Source of the DNA: an uncultured Desulfomicrobiaceae bacterium
GTDB lineage: Bacteria > Desulfobacterota > Desulfovibrionia > Desulfovibrionales > Desulfomicrobiaceae
NCBI GenBank assembly: GCA_937989665.1
Contig: CALKRN010000009.1
Coordinates: forward strand, 1 to 64,000
Direction of reading: 5' to 3'
DNA: 64,000 bases
Shown here: positions 26,792 to 36,171 of the stretch, in pieces
Position numbering within the stretch: position 1 is the stretch's first letter
How the letters are laid out: the number at the start of each line of letters is the position of its first letter
The notes under the pieces: generated by a model
What the model saw: the letters and a program-made list of their open reading frames with translations, nothing else
Told to the model about the DNA's origin: nothing
Databases searched by the model: none
Position numbers and translations under genes: made by a program

Positions 26792-27751
26792 ATGCGCGGG
26801 CTTCTCGTTGTCTTCTTCGTGGCGCTGCTTGCCAGCCCGGCATCTGCCGGTCGGTTGGTGGTGGCCGAAGCGCTATGCCTGCCGGCAACTGCCGAAGCCA
26901 TCACCCTGGGGCATTTGGCCCAGGCCGAAGGAGAGGACGCCGCTGCCTTTATGGAGCGTTGGGGCCAGACTCCGCTGCTGCCCGCCCCTGGTGGCGTTGG
27001 GCGGCGAAGCACCGTGGATGGGTCCAAGTTGCGGCAGGCCCTTGCCCGCGCCGTGCCTGCCCCTGCACCGGAACTGGTTCTCCCGGAGCAGATCCTTGTG
27101 CAACGCGGCGGGCAGGTGCTGGCCGTGGGACCGATGCTGCCGGCCTTGGAACGGGCCCTTGTGGAGCACCTCACACCAGCGGGAGGGGAGGTGCGCTTGC
27201 GGGATTGGCGGCTGCCGGCATGGCTGTTTTTGGCTTCTGAACGCCCTGCTCGCGTGCGCTTGGTGCCGCCAGCCCCAGGTGCTGGGACAGTGGCCGTCCA
27301 TCTTGAGGCCGTGGATGAGGCAGGCGCCGTGATTGGTAGCCTCTCGGGCACGGTGGTGGCCGAAGTCTGGGCGGAGGTCCTTTGTGCAGTGCGTTCGTTG
27401 GCCCGGGGAGAGGTTGTTGGACCAGAAGCCGTCGTGCGGCGGCGGGTCAATCTTACTCAAGGAAGCAAGCCGGTATGGGATGGTACGAATCTGGGGAATG
27501 TGCGTGTCCGGAGTCAGGTGCCGGCAGGGGCGGTCTTTTGGGCCGAAATGCTCGAGCCCGTGCCTGTCGTGGAGCGGGGCCGCACTGTGACCTTGGTGTA
27601 TGATAATGGCCGGTTGCGGCTCGCGGTGCCAGCCCAAAGCCTCGAAGATGGGGTCGTGGGCGGCACGGTGCGGGTGCGCAATCTCCAAAGCCAGAGGGTC
27701 GTGGCTGGCCGGGTGGTGGATGCTGCTACAGTCCAGGTGGGTGGGTTATGA
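26792..27751 (+). CDS. flgA: Flagellar P-ring assembly chaperone FlgA
   Basis: A 319-residue periplasmic protein with a signal peptide (LLVVFFVALLASPASAG). An unusually long N-terminal half precedes the SAF-type C-terminal domain: VRSLARGEVVGPEAVVRRRV, then VPAGAVFWAEMLEPVPVVER, GRTVTLVYDNGRLRLAVPAQ and VRVRNLQSQRVVAGRVVD. FlgA helps FlgI form the P ring. It is longer than E. coli FlgA (219). The stop overlaps the flgH start (ATGA). Confidence 0.92.
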   Translation: MRGLLVVFFVALLASPASAGRLVVAEALCLPATAEAITLGHLAQAEGEDAAAFMERWGQTPLLPAPGGVGRRSTVDGSKLRQALARAVPAPAPELVLPEQILVQRGGQVLAVGPMLPALERALVEHLTPAGGEVRLRDWRLPAWLFLASERPARVRLVPPAPGAGTVAVHLEAVDEAGAVIGSLSGTVVAEVWAEVLCAVRSLARGEVVGPEAVVRRRVNLTQGSKPVWDGTNLGNVRVRSQVPAGAVFWAEMLEPVPVVERGRTVTLVYDNGRLRLAVPAQSLEDGVVGGTVRVRNLQSQRVVAGRVVDAATVQVGGL

Positions 27752-28428
27752 AACGGATAGCTTGGGTGTTTATGTTCGCTGGGGCAATGGCGGGGTGTAC
27801 AGCGGCCACGCGACGGCCCAATATGGGGCATGCCATCGAGCCCTTACCACAGAGCGCTGTCCCGGCGTGGGAGAATCCTGGTTCGCTCTACGACCCCGAT
27901 GGAGCGGCGACCCTATTTGCCGATCCCCGGGCCCGGCGGGTGGGGGATATCGTCATCGTGAAGATCATGGATTCCACGACTGCCAAAAACAAGGCCTCCA
28001 CCACAGCGGACAAGAAGAGTGGGATTGACCTGGGGGTGAGCAACTTCCTTGGTCGGGACTCCTTGCCGTATCTTGGCGATGTGGGGACGACGCCCATGAT
28101 CAAGGCCGGTTCTTCCAACTCCTTTGAGGGACAGGGGGAGACCAAACGCGAGAGCTCGGTCAAAGCCACCGTCGCGGCGCGGGTGACGCGGGTGCTTCCT
28201 GGCCGGATATTGGAGATCATGGGGGCGCGGGAGATGCGCATCAATGGCGAGACCCAGATCGTGGCCGTCGAAGGCCTGGTGCGTGCTCAGGATATTGCCG
28301 CAGACAACACGGTGGAGTCTCCTCTCCTCGCCGATGCCCGAATCGAGTTTTTCGGCGAGGGAGTCTTGGCAGAAAAACAACGGCCAGGGTGGCTGGCAAG
28401 GATCCTCGATCATGTGTGGCCGTTCTAG
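27748..28428 (+). CDS. flgH: Flagellar L-ring protein FlgH
   Basis: A 226-residue outer-membrane lipoprotein. The signal ends AGAMAGC (lipidated Cys17). The mature part has SLYDPDGAATLFADPRARRV, GDIVIVKIMDSTTAKNKAST, RVTRVLPGRILEIMGAREM and INGETQIVAVEGLVRAQDI, all conserved FlgH blocks. It forms the L-ring bushing around the distal rod. It is coupled to flgA by an ATGA overlap. Confidence 0.96.
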   Translation: MKRIAWVFMFAGAMAGCTAATRRPNMGHAIEPLPQSAVPAWENPGSLYDPDGAATLFADPRARRVGDIVIVKIMDSTTAKNKASTTADKKSGIDLGVSNFLGRDSLPYLGDVGTTPMIKAGSSNSFEGQGETKRESSVKATVAARVTRVLPGRILEIMGAREMRINGETQIVAVEGLVRAQDIAADNTVESPLLADARIEFFGEGVLAEKQRPGWLARILDHVWPF

Positions 28429-29518
28429 AATGGTAGGCTGGTGGGCCGCGCTGCTTTTCGTCGTGGCTGCTGTGGGGAGTGCTTCGGCGGCCCGGCTCAA
28501 GGATCTGGCCTCGTTTAGTGGGGTGCGGACCAACGAGCTGGTGGGCTATGGTCTGGTTGTTGGGCTCTCGGGCACAGGGGATAAGAGTGGTTCCGAGTTC
28601 ACCGTGCAGTCCATGGCCAACATGCTGGAATCCATGGGCGTCAAAGTCAATCGTGCGCAGCTTAAGCCTAAAAACGTCGCTGCAGTTATGGTCACAGCAC
28701 GGATGCCCGCTTCAGCCCGGCCGGGTTCACGCCTGGACGTAACGGTCTCCTCCCTTGGGGATGCCCAATCGTTGTTGGGAGGAGTCCTTCTCCTCACGCC
28801 CCTGCGCGGTGTTGATGGCCAAATCTATGCCCTCTCCCAAGGACCGCTCACCGTGGGTGGTTTTTCTGTTGGAGGGGAGGCCACGACCGCCGCCAAAAAT
28901 GTCGTCACCGTAGCCCGCATCCCAGGCGGTGCGGTGGTGGAGCGGCCGGTGCCCTTCCAATTCAACGAACAGAAGGAGATCACCATCCACTTGGACGCCC
29001 AGGATTTTAGTACGGCCAAGCAAGTGGCCGATACCATCAATGAGGTCATGGCTGGCCCTTATGCCCTGGCCCAGGATGCCGCCACGGTGCGGCTGCGCAT
29101 CCCGGAGCGCTACCAGGGCAATATTGTCGGTCTCATGGCAGAGCTCGAAAATGCCGAGATCCGACCGGATTCCCGCGCCCGGGTCGTGGTGGACGAAAAG
29201 ACTGGCACCGTGGTCTTTGGCGCGGGGGTGAGCCTCTCCAAGGTGGCCGTGACCCATGGTAACCTCCAGGTGGTGGTAAGCGAGCAACCCCAAGTCTCCC
29301 AGCCTGGGGCCTTTTCTGGCGGCCAAACGGTGGTCACGCCCAACACCCAGGTGGCGGTGCGTGAGGACAAACGGGGGATTACCATGATGGAAGGGGCCTC
29401 GGTGCAAGACCTCGTCAATGGGCTCAACGCCATCGGCGCCACCCCGCGCGATCTCATCTCCATTTTACGGACCCTCAAGGCTGCGGGCGCCCTGCACGCG
29501 GACCTCGAGGTCCTCTAG
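28412..29518 (+). CDS. flgI: Flagellar P-ring protein FlgI
   Basis: A 368-residue periplasmic protein. The core reads ARLKDLASFSGVRTNELVGY, GLVVGLSGTGDKSGSEFT, VTVSSLGDAQSLLGGVLLLT and GASVQDLVNGLNAIGATPRD. I chose the ATG at 28412 because it gives a signal peptide with a positive start (MCGRSRMVGWWAALLFVVAA) and an AAGGA ten bases upstream. The ATG at 28430 lacks a ribosome site. The chosen start overlaps flgH by 17 bases. Confidence 0.95.
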   Translation: MCGRSRMVGWWAALLFVVAAVGSASAARLKDLASFSGVRTNELVGYGLVVGLSGTGDKSGSEFTVQSMANMLESMGVKVNRAQLKPKNVAAVMVTARMPASARPGSRLDVTVSSLGDAQSLLGGVLLLTPLRGVDGQIYALSQGPLTVGGFSVGGEATTAAKNVVTVARIPGGAVVERPVPFQFNEQKEITIHLDAQDFSTAKQVADTINEVMAGPYALAQDAATVRLRIPERYQGNIVGLMAELENAEIRPDSRARVVVDEKTGTVVFGAGVSLSKVAVTHGNLQVVVSEQPQVSQPGAFSGGQTVVTPNTQVAVREDKRGITMMEGASVQDLVNGLNAIGATPRDLISILRTLKAAGALHADLEVL

Positions 29519-29527
29519 GAGGATGCT

Positions 29528-30079
29528 ATGGCAGACATTCGCCCCCTCTCTCCCGGACAATTGCCCCCTGAGGTGCGCCAAGCCCGGCTGAAGAAGGCCA
29601 CCGAAGACTTTGAGGCCCTGTTTCTCTCCCAAATGTGGAAACAGATGCGCCAGGGGGTGGGCAAGGAGGGCCTGTTTTCTTCGAAGGAAGCGGAGAGCTA
29701 TCTCAGCATGTTCGACCAAGAGATGGGCGTGACCTTGGCCCAGGCAGGCGGGATTGGTCTTGCTGAGATGCTCTCCCGGCAGCTGCAGGCCAAACTGGAA
29801 CGCGCGGGGCAAGGTGTGGCCCCGGCTAAGCCCCTTGCCCCGCTGCGGCCAAGGACTTCAATGGCCTCGGCCCCTCTGCCGCCAGCGGAGGATGCTGCTT
29901 TGGCTCAGGCCGAGGCCCTGGCAGAGCGCATTGTTGCGGAAAAAAATCAGAGGCAGGCTGCGGACGTCCACCCTGCTGGACCAACCACAACCCCGTTGTC
30001 CTCCGGGAGTGCCGAGGATGCTGCTCGTCCTGTTGCCACGGCCAGCTTGCCGTCGGAAGGCATTTGGCTGACCTGGTAG
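29528..30079 (+). CDS. flgJ: Rod-binding protein FlgJ, scaffold domain only
   Basis: A 183-residue protein carrying the N-terminal rod-cap domain: KKATEDFEALFLSQMWKQMR, SYLSMFDQEMGVTLAQAGGI and GLAEMLSRQL (residues 20-95). The rest is a Pro/Ala-rich tail. The C-terminal muramidase found in enterobacterial FlgJ is absent, as in many alpha- and deltaproteobacteria, so another enzyme must open the cell wall for the rod. AGGAGG precedes the ATG. It is last in the flgF operon. Confidence 0.9.
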   Translation: MADIRPLSPGQLPPEVRQARLKKATEDFEALFLSQMWKQMRQGVGKEGLFSSKEAESYLSMFDQEMGVTLAQAGGIGLAEMLSRQLQAKLERAGQGVAPAKPLAPLRPRTSMASAPLPPAEDAALAQAEALAERIVAEKNQRQAADVHPAGPTTTPLSSGSAEDAARPVATASLPSEGIWLTW

Positions 30080-30314
30080 TCGCATTGTGCTGGCGTTGCC
30101 GCGCAGTTGCTCCTTCGCCAGCCTGGCCGCATGGGCAACGGGACGGTGCCGCAGGAGGCCATGGCCGCCTTTTTGGGGGTATCACCGCCTAAGCTTATGG
30201 ATTTGTTGTTAGGTAAGCGACACGATGCAAGGGCAGGGGCTCTCTCGCCTGGGAGAGTGTGGGCTGCGGTGGTGGCCTTCCCAGCCCGCCCTCGTCAGGG
30301 GGCGTTCTTTGATG

Positions 30315-30794
30315 TTACCTCGCGGGCGGGATTGGGAGGCACAGGGCTTGAACCTCGTGGATGTGGGCCGTGCCGTCCTTTTCGCGGGTGAAGAAGGCCG
30401 GATTCTCCGGCACCACCCGCGGCCGGCGGTGTTCGTCCACGGCCACGTAGCGAAAGACCCCTTCAGTCACCAATTGGCGCTCTGCCGAATAGGCCCCCAC
30501 GAGCTGCCGGGCCCAGACTTCGAGTCGGATATCGAGAGAAGTGCGGCCTACGCGTATCAATTCGGCGTGGATGCAGATGGTATCTCCAACGCGTACCGGC
30601 TTTTCAAAGACCATGCGTTCCACACATACCGTCACCACCCGACCTTGGGCGACTTCGGCGGCCATGAGACCGCCAGCGGTGTCCATTTGGGCGAGGATCC
30701 AGCCGCCGAAGATATCACCACTGGGGTTGGTGTCCTTGGGCATAGCGAGGGTCCGCAAGACCAAAAGGCCACGGGGGGTGCGGGTAGGGGACAT
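30315..30794 (-). CDS. YciA-like acyl-CoA thioesterase
   Basis: A 159-residue hotdog-fold thioesterase hydrolysing acyl-CoA. It shows LRTLAMPKDTNPSGDIFGGW, ILAQMDTAGGLMAAEVAQG with the catalytic Asp, VVTVCVERMVFEKPVRVGD and VTEGVFRYVAVDEHRRPRVV. The start at 30794 follows CGGAGGTTC; the open frame extends upstream but the family begins at MSPTRTPRG. It lies between the two flagellar operons on the opposite strand and has no evident flagellar role. Confidence 0.9.
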   Translation of the reverse strand: MSPTRTPRGLLVLRTLAMPKDTNPSGDIFGGWILAQMDTAGGLMAAEVAQGRVVTVCVERMVFEKPVRVGDTICIHAELIRVGRTSLDIRLEVWARQLVGAYSAERQLVTEGVFRYVAVDEHRRPRVVPENPAFFTREKDGTAHIHEVQALCLPIPPAR

Positions 30795-31115
30795 GGGAAC
30801 CTCCGATGCGAAATACGGTCTGTGTAGCGGCATGCGGAGGACGTGTCGAGACGGTGCAGCGCAGCGCTTCTGGCCCATGGCGGGGGTCTTGGGGAGGCAA
30901 TCGCCACCACTGTTTTTTGGGAAGGCAGGGCGAGGATGTCGCTAGGCCTTTCCTCCTTCGGAATACCAGCCTCTTGATTGAGCCGGGGCAAAACCTGCCG
31001 CAAGGGGATAAATCTTCTCTATTTTTCCTATAAATTCAAAGAATTTTCTTTTGGCCGCTTCCTTGCATGTCCTCCGTCAAACGGCGGATTTTGCCGAACC
31101 AAGGGAGGGAAGACC
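30795..31115. other. Divergent intergenic region upstream of flgN
   Basis: No gene is visible. It contains an AT-rich tract (about 31010-31050) and the sigma-54-type promoter at 31052-31067 for the flgN-flgK-flgL operon. The 5' end of the thioesterase gene lies on the other side. Confidence 0.6.
31052..31067 (+). promoter_or_regulatory. Sigma-54 promoter of the flgN-flgK-flgL operon
   Basis: TGGCCGCTTCCTTGCA has the TGGC and TTGCA boxes of the -24/-12 consensus with GG-N10-GC spacing. Transcription would start near 31078, and the flgN-like ATG is at 31116. The AT-rich DNA just upstream would favour bending by IHF. Confidence 0.7.
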
Positions 31116-31589
31116 ATGGAACGGCTCGTGGTGGAGAGTATTGCTCGACAGGCCAAAGGCGCACAGCTCCTCGCCATGCTCCTGGAAGAAGAGCATCGCT
31201 TGCTGCGTGCGGGCAATCCCCAAGCCATTGCTGGAGTAGAGCTGATGGTCCAGGAACTCGTGCGGCAGTTGGCGGCAGAGCGTGCCTTGACCCGCCGTCT
31301 CTTGGGGAGCCTTGGTGTGGAACGGGTGGCGGAGCTTTTACCATGTTTGGAAGAATCTTCGCGCCAGGCTTGCCAGCAGTGGATGGCGGTTTTGGAAGCA
31401 AGCGAGCAGCACAGTGCGCGCCAGAGCATGATTAACATGGACCTCGCGGAGGCCCTGCTCCAGCAAACCCGCGGGCTTTTGGCCCGCATCCACCAGGACG
31501 TCCTGCCGCGTCAGTCCCATGTCTATACCGCCCGAGGGGTGTGGCAGCGGCAGGCATCTGAGGCCACTCTTGTGCGGGGGAGGCTCTAG
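31116..31589 (+). CDS. flgN: FlgN-type flagellar export chaperone
   Basis: A 157-residue, almost wholly helical protein directly upstream of flgK. Segments such as GAQLLAMLLEEEHRLLRAGN, GVELMVQELVRQLAAERALT and MNMDLAEALLQQTRGLLARI-like repeats match the FlgN coiled-coil pattern. FlgN binds the C-termini of FlgK and FlgL and escorts them to the export gate. The start at 31116 follows AAGGGAGG. The stop abuts the flgK ATG (TAGATG). The family call relies on helical pattern and context more than on strict motifs. Confidence 0.82.
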   Translation: MERLVVESIARQAKGAQLLAMLLEEEHRLLRAGNPQAIAGVELMVQELVRQLAAERALTRRLLGSLGVERVAELLPCLEESSRQACQQWMAVLEASEQHSARQSMINMDLAEALLQQTRGLLARIHQDVLPRQSHVYTARGVWQRQASEATLVRGRL

Positions 31590-33665
31590 ATGGTTGGCAT
31601 CACCAGTCTTTTTGAGATCGGCAAGCGCTCGCTTTTGGCGAGCCAAAGCGCCATTCAAGTCACGGGCAACAATATTTCCAATGCCAACACCGAGGGCTAC
31701 AGCCGCCAGCGGGTGCGTCTGGAAGATGGCCTGTATATCAACACGGCCCCCGGTCAGATCGGCACGGGCGTGTATGCTGCCGAGGTATTGCGGGATTTCG
31801 ACGAGTTTATCGAAGTCCAGTATCTTGGCAAATCTTCGGAATTTCTGCGCTGGGACACCCTCAAAGCCCGGCTCCAGGATGTGGAAGGGGCGTTCAACGA
31901 GGCCAATACCGAGGGCATGAACACGGCCCTGGCTCGGTTTTTTGCCGACTGGCAGCAGCTTGCAGTCCGCCCGGATGACAACAACGTGCGCACGGCCCTT
32001 TTGGCCGATGCCCAAAATCTTCAAATCTACCTCACGGGCGCCGATGTCCGGCTCAATCAACTGCGCGCCCAGGCTGACGCCATGTTGGCAGACGACGTTA
32101 CCATCATCAACGGGCTGTTGCGGGATATTGCCCAGCTGAACATCGCCATTCTTGCTCAGGAGGTGCCGGGAAGTATCAATGCCAATGGGTTGCGGGACCA
32201 GCGGGCGACCTTGGTGCGGCAATTGGCCGAGAAAATGGATATTGTGTACATCGATAACGGCGGGGGCAACGTCACCATCACCACCAAGGCGGGTCAGAGC
32301 CTGGTCTCTCGGGGCGAGTATTTCGAACTCCAGGTAGAAGGCCCGCAAGTTATCGCTGACGTAGCGGTGTTTGATGGTAGCTTGCAGTTTAGCGGCGAAA
32401 GCAATCACGAATATCTTGTGGAGGTGGTCACGGGTGGGGCTTTGGGTGTGGCGCAGTTTCGGGTCTCGGTGGACGGCGGGCGCACCTGGCTTGCCGACGA
32501 AAACGGAAATTCCATTTTTACGGCCGCGGGATATGCCAATCGGGTAACCCTGCCCGATGACAAGCTGACAGTGTGGTTTACTGCCGGGACACAAAACCTT
32601 CAGGCGGGAGACCTCTTTCAAATTGTACCGCACAAAGGGGTGTACTGGTACGAGAACTCCTCCTCCAAGATGAATATTACCCCGCGCATCTTCCCCAGCG
32701 GCCAGGAAGACGAGAGCCGCATTACGGGTGGAAGCATCGCCGGGATTTGTGGGTTTCGGGATTTTTATGTGGGGCGCTACAGCGAGAAGCTCGACGCCCT
32801 GGTGAAGACCCTGGTGTGGGAAGTCAACCGCATCCACTCCCAAGGCACCGGCCTTGACCCCCTTACTGCGTGGACGGCAAGCAATCCGGTGCGGAACAAT
32901 GGGGTCCCGTTGGGCGGCGCTGATAGCGGCCTTGTGTATCGCGATCGGCTAGCAGCGGGGAACCTTTCGATCTCGGTATATACAGATACCGGCCAGCTCC
33001 TCCATACCGTGGGGCTTGATTTCGACGGCCTCACCCCAGGGCAGCAGAATTTCAATCCCCTTGTGCATACCCTCGAAGATGTTCGGGCGGCGTTTGATGC
33101 GGTCAGCGGTCTGGATGCCACCATCGTCGATGGCCGGCTGCGCCTCGTGGCGGCCCCAGGGCGCAGCTTTGCCTTTGGTGCCGACGCCACAGGGCTTCTG
33201 GCCGCTTTGGGCATCAATACCTTTTTCGAAGGCTCACGGGCCCGGGATTTGCGGGTGGTTGAGACCATCGGATCCAATCCCGACCTCATCGCCTCAGGGC
33301 ACGTCAATGGCGCTGGAGAGCGGCAAAGAGGCGATAATGCCACTGCCATCGCCATGGCCGCGCTCCAGAACACGAAAGTGCAGTTTCGGACGACCTTTGA
33401 AGGAAAGGTCCTCCAGACCATTCAGGACAATTATGCCGCCTTCGTCACTCTGGTGGGAGCGGATGTGCAGAACGCCAGCTTTAATCAGAGTTACCACAAG
33501 ACCTTGGCCGATGAATTGGCCCGACGCCAGGATGAGATTGCTGGCGTCAATCTCGACGAAGAGATGACCAACCTCATCAAGTTCCAGCACGCCTATGCGG
33601 CGGCGGCAAAGCTTATCTCCACTTCGGACGCCATGATCCAAACACTGCTCGCCATGAAAAATTAG
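31590..33665 (+). CDS. flgK: Hook-associated protein FlgK (HAP1)
   Basis: A 691-residue hook-filament junction protein, longer than the usual 450-550. The N-terminus has SLFEIGKRSLLASQSAIQVT and GNNISNANTEGYSRQRVRLE; the C-terminus has GVNLDEEMTNLIKFQHAYAA and AAKLISTSDAMIQTLLAMKN. The variable middle contains an Asp-box-like SVDGGRTW at residues 293-300, resembling repeats in the adjacent FlgL. It is exported with FlgN's help and is followed 9 bases later by flgL. Confidence 0.96.
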   Translation: MVGITSLFEIGKRSLLASQSAIQVTGNNISNANTEGYSRQRVRLEDGLYINTAPGQIGTGVYAAEVLRDFDEFIEVQYLGKSSEFLRWDTLKARLQDVEGAFNEANTEGMNTALARFFADWQQLAVRPDDNNVRTALLADAQNLQIYLTGADVRLNQLRAQADAMLADDVTIINGLLRDIAQLNIAILAQEVPGSINANGLRDQRATLVRQLAEKMDIVYIDNGGGNVTITTKAGQSLVSRGEYFELQVEGPQVIADVAVFDGSLQFSGESNHEYLVEVVTGGALGVAQFRVSVDGGRTWLADENGNSIFTAAGYANRVTLPDDKLTVWFTAGTQNLQAGDLFQIVPHKGVYWYENSSSKMNITPRIFPSGQEDESRITGGSIAGICGFRDFYVGRYSEKLDALVKTLVWEVNRIHSQGTGLDPLTAWTASNPVRNNGVPLGGADSGLVYRDRLAAGNLSISVYTDTGQLLHTVGLDFDGLTPGQQNFNPLVHTLEDVRAAFDAVSGLDATIVDGRLRLVAAPGRSFAFGADATGLLAALGINTFFEGSRARDLRVVETIGSNPDLIASGHVNGAGERQRGDNATAIAMAALQNTKVQFRTTFEGKVLQTIQDNYAAFVTLVGADVQNASFNQSYHKTLADELARRQDEIAGVNLDEEMTNLIKFQHAYAAAAKLISTSDAMIQTLLAMKN

Positions 33666-33674
33666 GGGGGAGAT

Positions 33675-35477
33675 ATGCGCGTCACCACCCGTAGCCTCTA
33701 CGGCAACTTCCTTGCCACCGTGAACCGCTCCCAAAACCGGCTCTCGGAGCTCAACGAACAAGCGGCGACGCAAAAGCGCATCAACAAGCCCTCCGATGAC
33801 CCGGTGGGGACTTCGCGCGTCTTTGCCTATCGTGATTCTCTAGCGGCCATTGCCCAATATGAGAAAAACATCGACACCGCCAAAGGCTGGCTCGGTCTGG
33901 CCGATGAAGTCACCATGCAGGCCAGTGATATCCTCTCGCGCCTCCAGACCCTCGCCGAACAAGGGGCCACGGGCACACTCACGGCCAAAGACCGCGCAGC
34001 GACGGCCTATGAAGCGCGCCAACTTTTCCAGCAGCTCATGGGACTGGCCAATAGCCGCTATGAGGGCAAGTCCATCTTTGCCGGCCATGCGGTGGAGACG
34101 ACGGCCTATGCCGAAGGGGCGATGGTCTTTGACCGTACGGGCACCATCGTCGCTCGGGCTGAAGGCCGACCTCTGGCAACGACCCTCGTCCAGTTCGTTG
34201 GTCCTGAGGGGACGCAGGCCACCGTGGGGACGACGACTCCCATCACCTACCGCTACACCACCGATGGCGGGAAATCGTGGACAACCAAGACCCTAGATGC
34301 CACCTGGCCGCATGACCTGGAGCTGGATGGTGTCACCGTGCACCTTGAAAATGGGTATACTGTAGACCTTTCCCCAATCACCAATACAAAGACCAGCCAA
34401 GGCACGTGGCTCACGGTGGCCACGGCCGCGGTGTACCAGGGGGATGTGGAGGCTGAGGCGGCGATTACCTACACCGCCAAGCCTGCCCCCGCCGCGGCCC
34501 TCCAGGTGGATGCCTTGCCTGGCCTGGCCCAGGACGTGCGAATCCAGGTCCTTGGGGGCAGTATGGGTGGTGCCGTGACCTACCAATACAGCCTTGATGG
34601 AGGGAGCACCTGGAGTGCCACCCAGACTGCTGATACAAGTCTTTCTCCGGAACTTTGGACTCAGGCTGGGGCGGTGCGGCTGCGGGCCCCGGTGGGGACG
34701 AACCTCACGGGCGTTGACCTCACGGCCCATGCGGGCAGCACTGCAGTGGATACCTTTGGGACTGCGGTGACGGCCCGGGCCAGGGGGAATTTTCCAGGGA
34801 ACGTGCTGGTACGTGTCGAAGCGGCGACGACCCTTGGCGCCCCTGGGACCATCGCCTACTCCTATAGCACGGATGGGGGCGTGACCTGGTCCACCGGGCA
34901 CACGGCGCCCAACGGTGCGGCACCGGTCCTCACGGTGCCTGGCGGTGAGATCCAGCTTAGTCCAGGGCCCAATGGCGAAACGGCCCTCCCGTCGAGTGCC
35001 CAATTGATGGTGCGTCCTGCCACGGCAAGCCACGAGGTCGATATCGCCTTGGGCGCGCGGGTGCGCCTCAATGACGTGGGGATGAGCATTTTTGGCGGGG
35101 TATTTGCATACGGGGCGACGACCGCTTCTGCCGACGCCAACCGCAGCGACAACCTGCTGGTGGCGGCAGCCAAACTCGTGGCTGCCCTCGAGACCAACGA
35201 CCAGCAGGGGTGTGGTCAGGCCACCGCGGCTATTAAGGATGCGCGTAATGCCTTGTCGGTCAATATGGCCTCCATCGGTGCGCGGGAAAACCGCTTGGAG
35301 GTGGCGGCAGCGGTGCTTTCAGGCCTCAAACTCGACGAGACCGAGCGCTTGAGCCGGGTGGAGGATGTGGACCTCGCTGAGCTGATGACTCGCTTGGCGA
35401 GCCAGCAGGCGGCCTACGAAGCAGTGCTCAAATCGGCGTCATATATCCTGCGCCAGAGTTTGGTGAATTATCTCTAG
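33675..35477 (+). CDS. flgL: Hook-associated protein FlgL (HAP3) with repeat-containing insert
   Basis: At 600 residues it is about twice E. coli FlgL (317). The ends are typical: [40 protein letters not shown], then C-terminal [20 protein letters not shown] and [14 protein letters not shown]. Residues 185-460 are an insert with three Asp-box-like motifs: TTDGGKSW (195-202), SLDGGSTW (306-313) and STDGGVTW (398-405), each after a TYxY-type strand. The insert is probably surface-exposed on the junction. It is followed by csrA. Confidence 0.95.
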   Translation: MRVTTRSLYGNFLATVNRSQNRLSELNEQAATQKRINKPSDDPVGTSRVFAYRDSLAAIAQYEKNIDTAKGWLGLADEVTMQASDILSRLQTLAEQGATGTLTAKDRAATAYEARQLFQQLMGLANSRYEGKSIFAGHAVETTAYAEGAMVFDRTGTIVARAEGRPLATTLVQFVGPEGTQATVGTTTPITYRYTTDGGKSWTTKTLDATWPHDLELDGVTVHLENGYTVDLSPITNTKTSQGTWLTVATAAVYQGDVEAEAAITYTAKPAPAAALQVDALPGLAQDVRIQVLGGSMGGAVTYQYSLDGGSTWSATQTADTSLSPELWTQAGAVRLRAPVGTNLTGVDLTAHAGSTAVDTFGTAVTARARGNFPGNVLVRVEAATTLGAPGTIAYSYSTDGGVTWSTGHTAPNGAAPVLTVPGGEIQLSPGPNGETALPSSAQLMVRPATASHEVDIALGARVRLNDVGMSIFGGVFAYGATTASADANRSDNLLVAAAKLVAALETNDQQGCGQATAAIKDARNALSVNMASIGARENRLEVAAAVLSGLKLDETERLSRVEDVDLAELMTRLASQQAAYEAVLKSASYILRQSLVNYL

Positions 35478-35485
35478 GAGAAGGC

Positions 35486-35728
35486 ATGCTCATTTTAGCG
35501 CGCAAAGTGGGCGAGAGCCTCATCCTCGGCGACGACATCCGCATTACCGTCCTCGGGGTGCGCGGGCAGCAGGTGCGCCTTGGTCTGGAAGTGCCGGCAG
35601 ACGTGCCGGTGTTGCGGGAGGAAATCTATCTCAGGGTACGGGCGGCCAACGAGGCAGCCTTGGAGAGTGACGAGCACGATCTTATGACGGCGGCATCCTT
35701 ATGGCAGAACGAACCAAACGCATCGTAA
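35486..35728 (+). CDS. csrA: Carbon storage regulator CsrA
   Basis: An 80-residue RNA-binding regulator. [20 protein letters not shown], then [20 protein letters not shown] and [10 protein letters not shown], match CsrA throughout. CsrA binds GGA motifs in mRNA leaders, typically repressing flagellin translation in FliW-containing bacteria. Its last 28 bases overlap the fliW start, so the regulator and its antagonist are translationally linked. The length is slightly above the usual 61-75 because of an acidic C-terminal tail. Confidence 0.97.
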   Translation: MLILARKVGESLILGDDIRITVLGVRGQQVRLGLEVPADVPVLREEIYLRVRAANEAALESDEHDLMTAASLWQNEPNAS

Positions 35729-36171
35729 CATCTCGTGTGGGCACTGTAGCCGTGGACCCGACCTCGGTCCTCATCTTTCCCCATGGGCTCATTGGCTTCG
35801 AGCGCTTGCGGGAGTTTGTGCTCGTGGACTTTAAGCCGGGCACACCGTTTCGCTATCTCCAGAGCATGGAGCGGCCCGAGGTTGGCTTTCTCGTCGCCGA
35901 CCCCTTCGCCTTTCTCAAAGAATACCGCATCCACGTGGGCAGGGCAGAGGAGCGGATCCTCAAGGTGCGTTCGGTACGGGAGGTGGCCGTGCTGGTGCTT
36001 GTCACGGTCCCTAAAGGCCGGCCCGAAGAGAGTACCTTGAATCTGCTCGGGCCTATTTGCCTCAATGTGCGGGAGCGCATTGGCCTGCAGGTTCCGCAGG
36101 CCGGCATGGAGCCGGCCCGGGTACTCTTGCGGGAATGCGGAGCGGAGCGGCGCGTCGCGTTAGCGGATTAG
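35701..36171 (+). CDS. fliW: Flagellar assembly factor FliW
   Basis: A 156-residue protein with [40 protein letters not shown] and [20 protein letters not shown], all FliW-specific. FliW binds CsrA and relieves its repression, and is itself sequestered by flagellin, tying flagellin synthesis to export. It overlaps csrA upstream and converges with flgM, sharing four bases at the stop codons. Confidence 0.95.
   Translation: MAERTKRIVTSRVGTVAVDPTSVLIFPHGLIGFERLREFVLVDFKPGTPFRYLQSMERPEVGFLVADPFAFLKEYRIHVGRAEERILKVRSVREVAVLVLVTVPKGRPEESTLNLLGPICLNVRERIGLQVPQAGMEPARVLLRECGAERRVALAD

Noticed and set aside
30107-30391. 94-codon plus-strand frame after flgJ, with AGGAGG before an internal ATG
   Set aside because: The ribosome-like site is good, but the product has no recognisable fold and runs into the 3' end of the thioesterase gene on the other strand. 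Not enough to call a gene.
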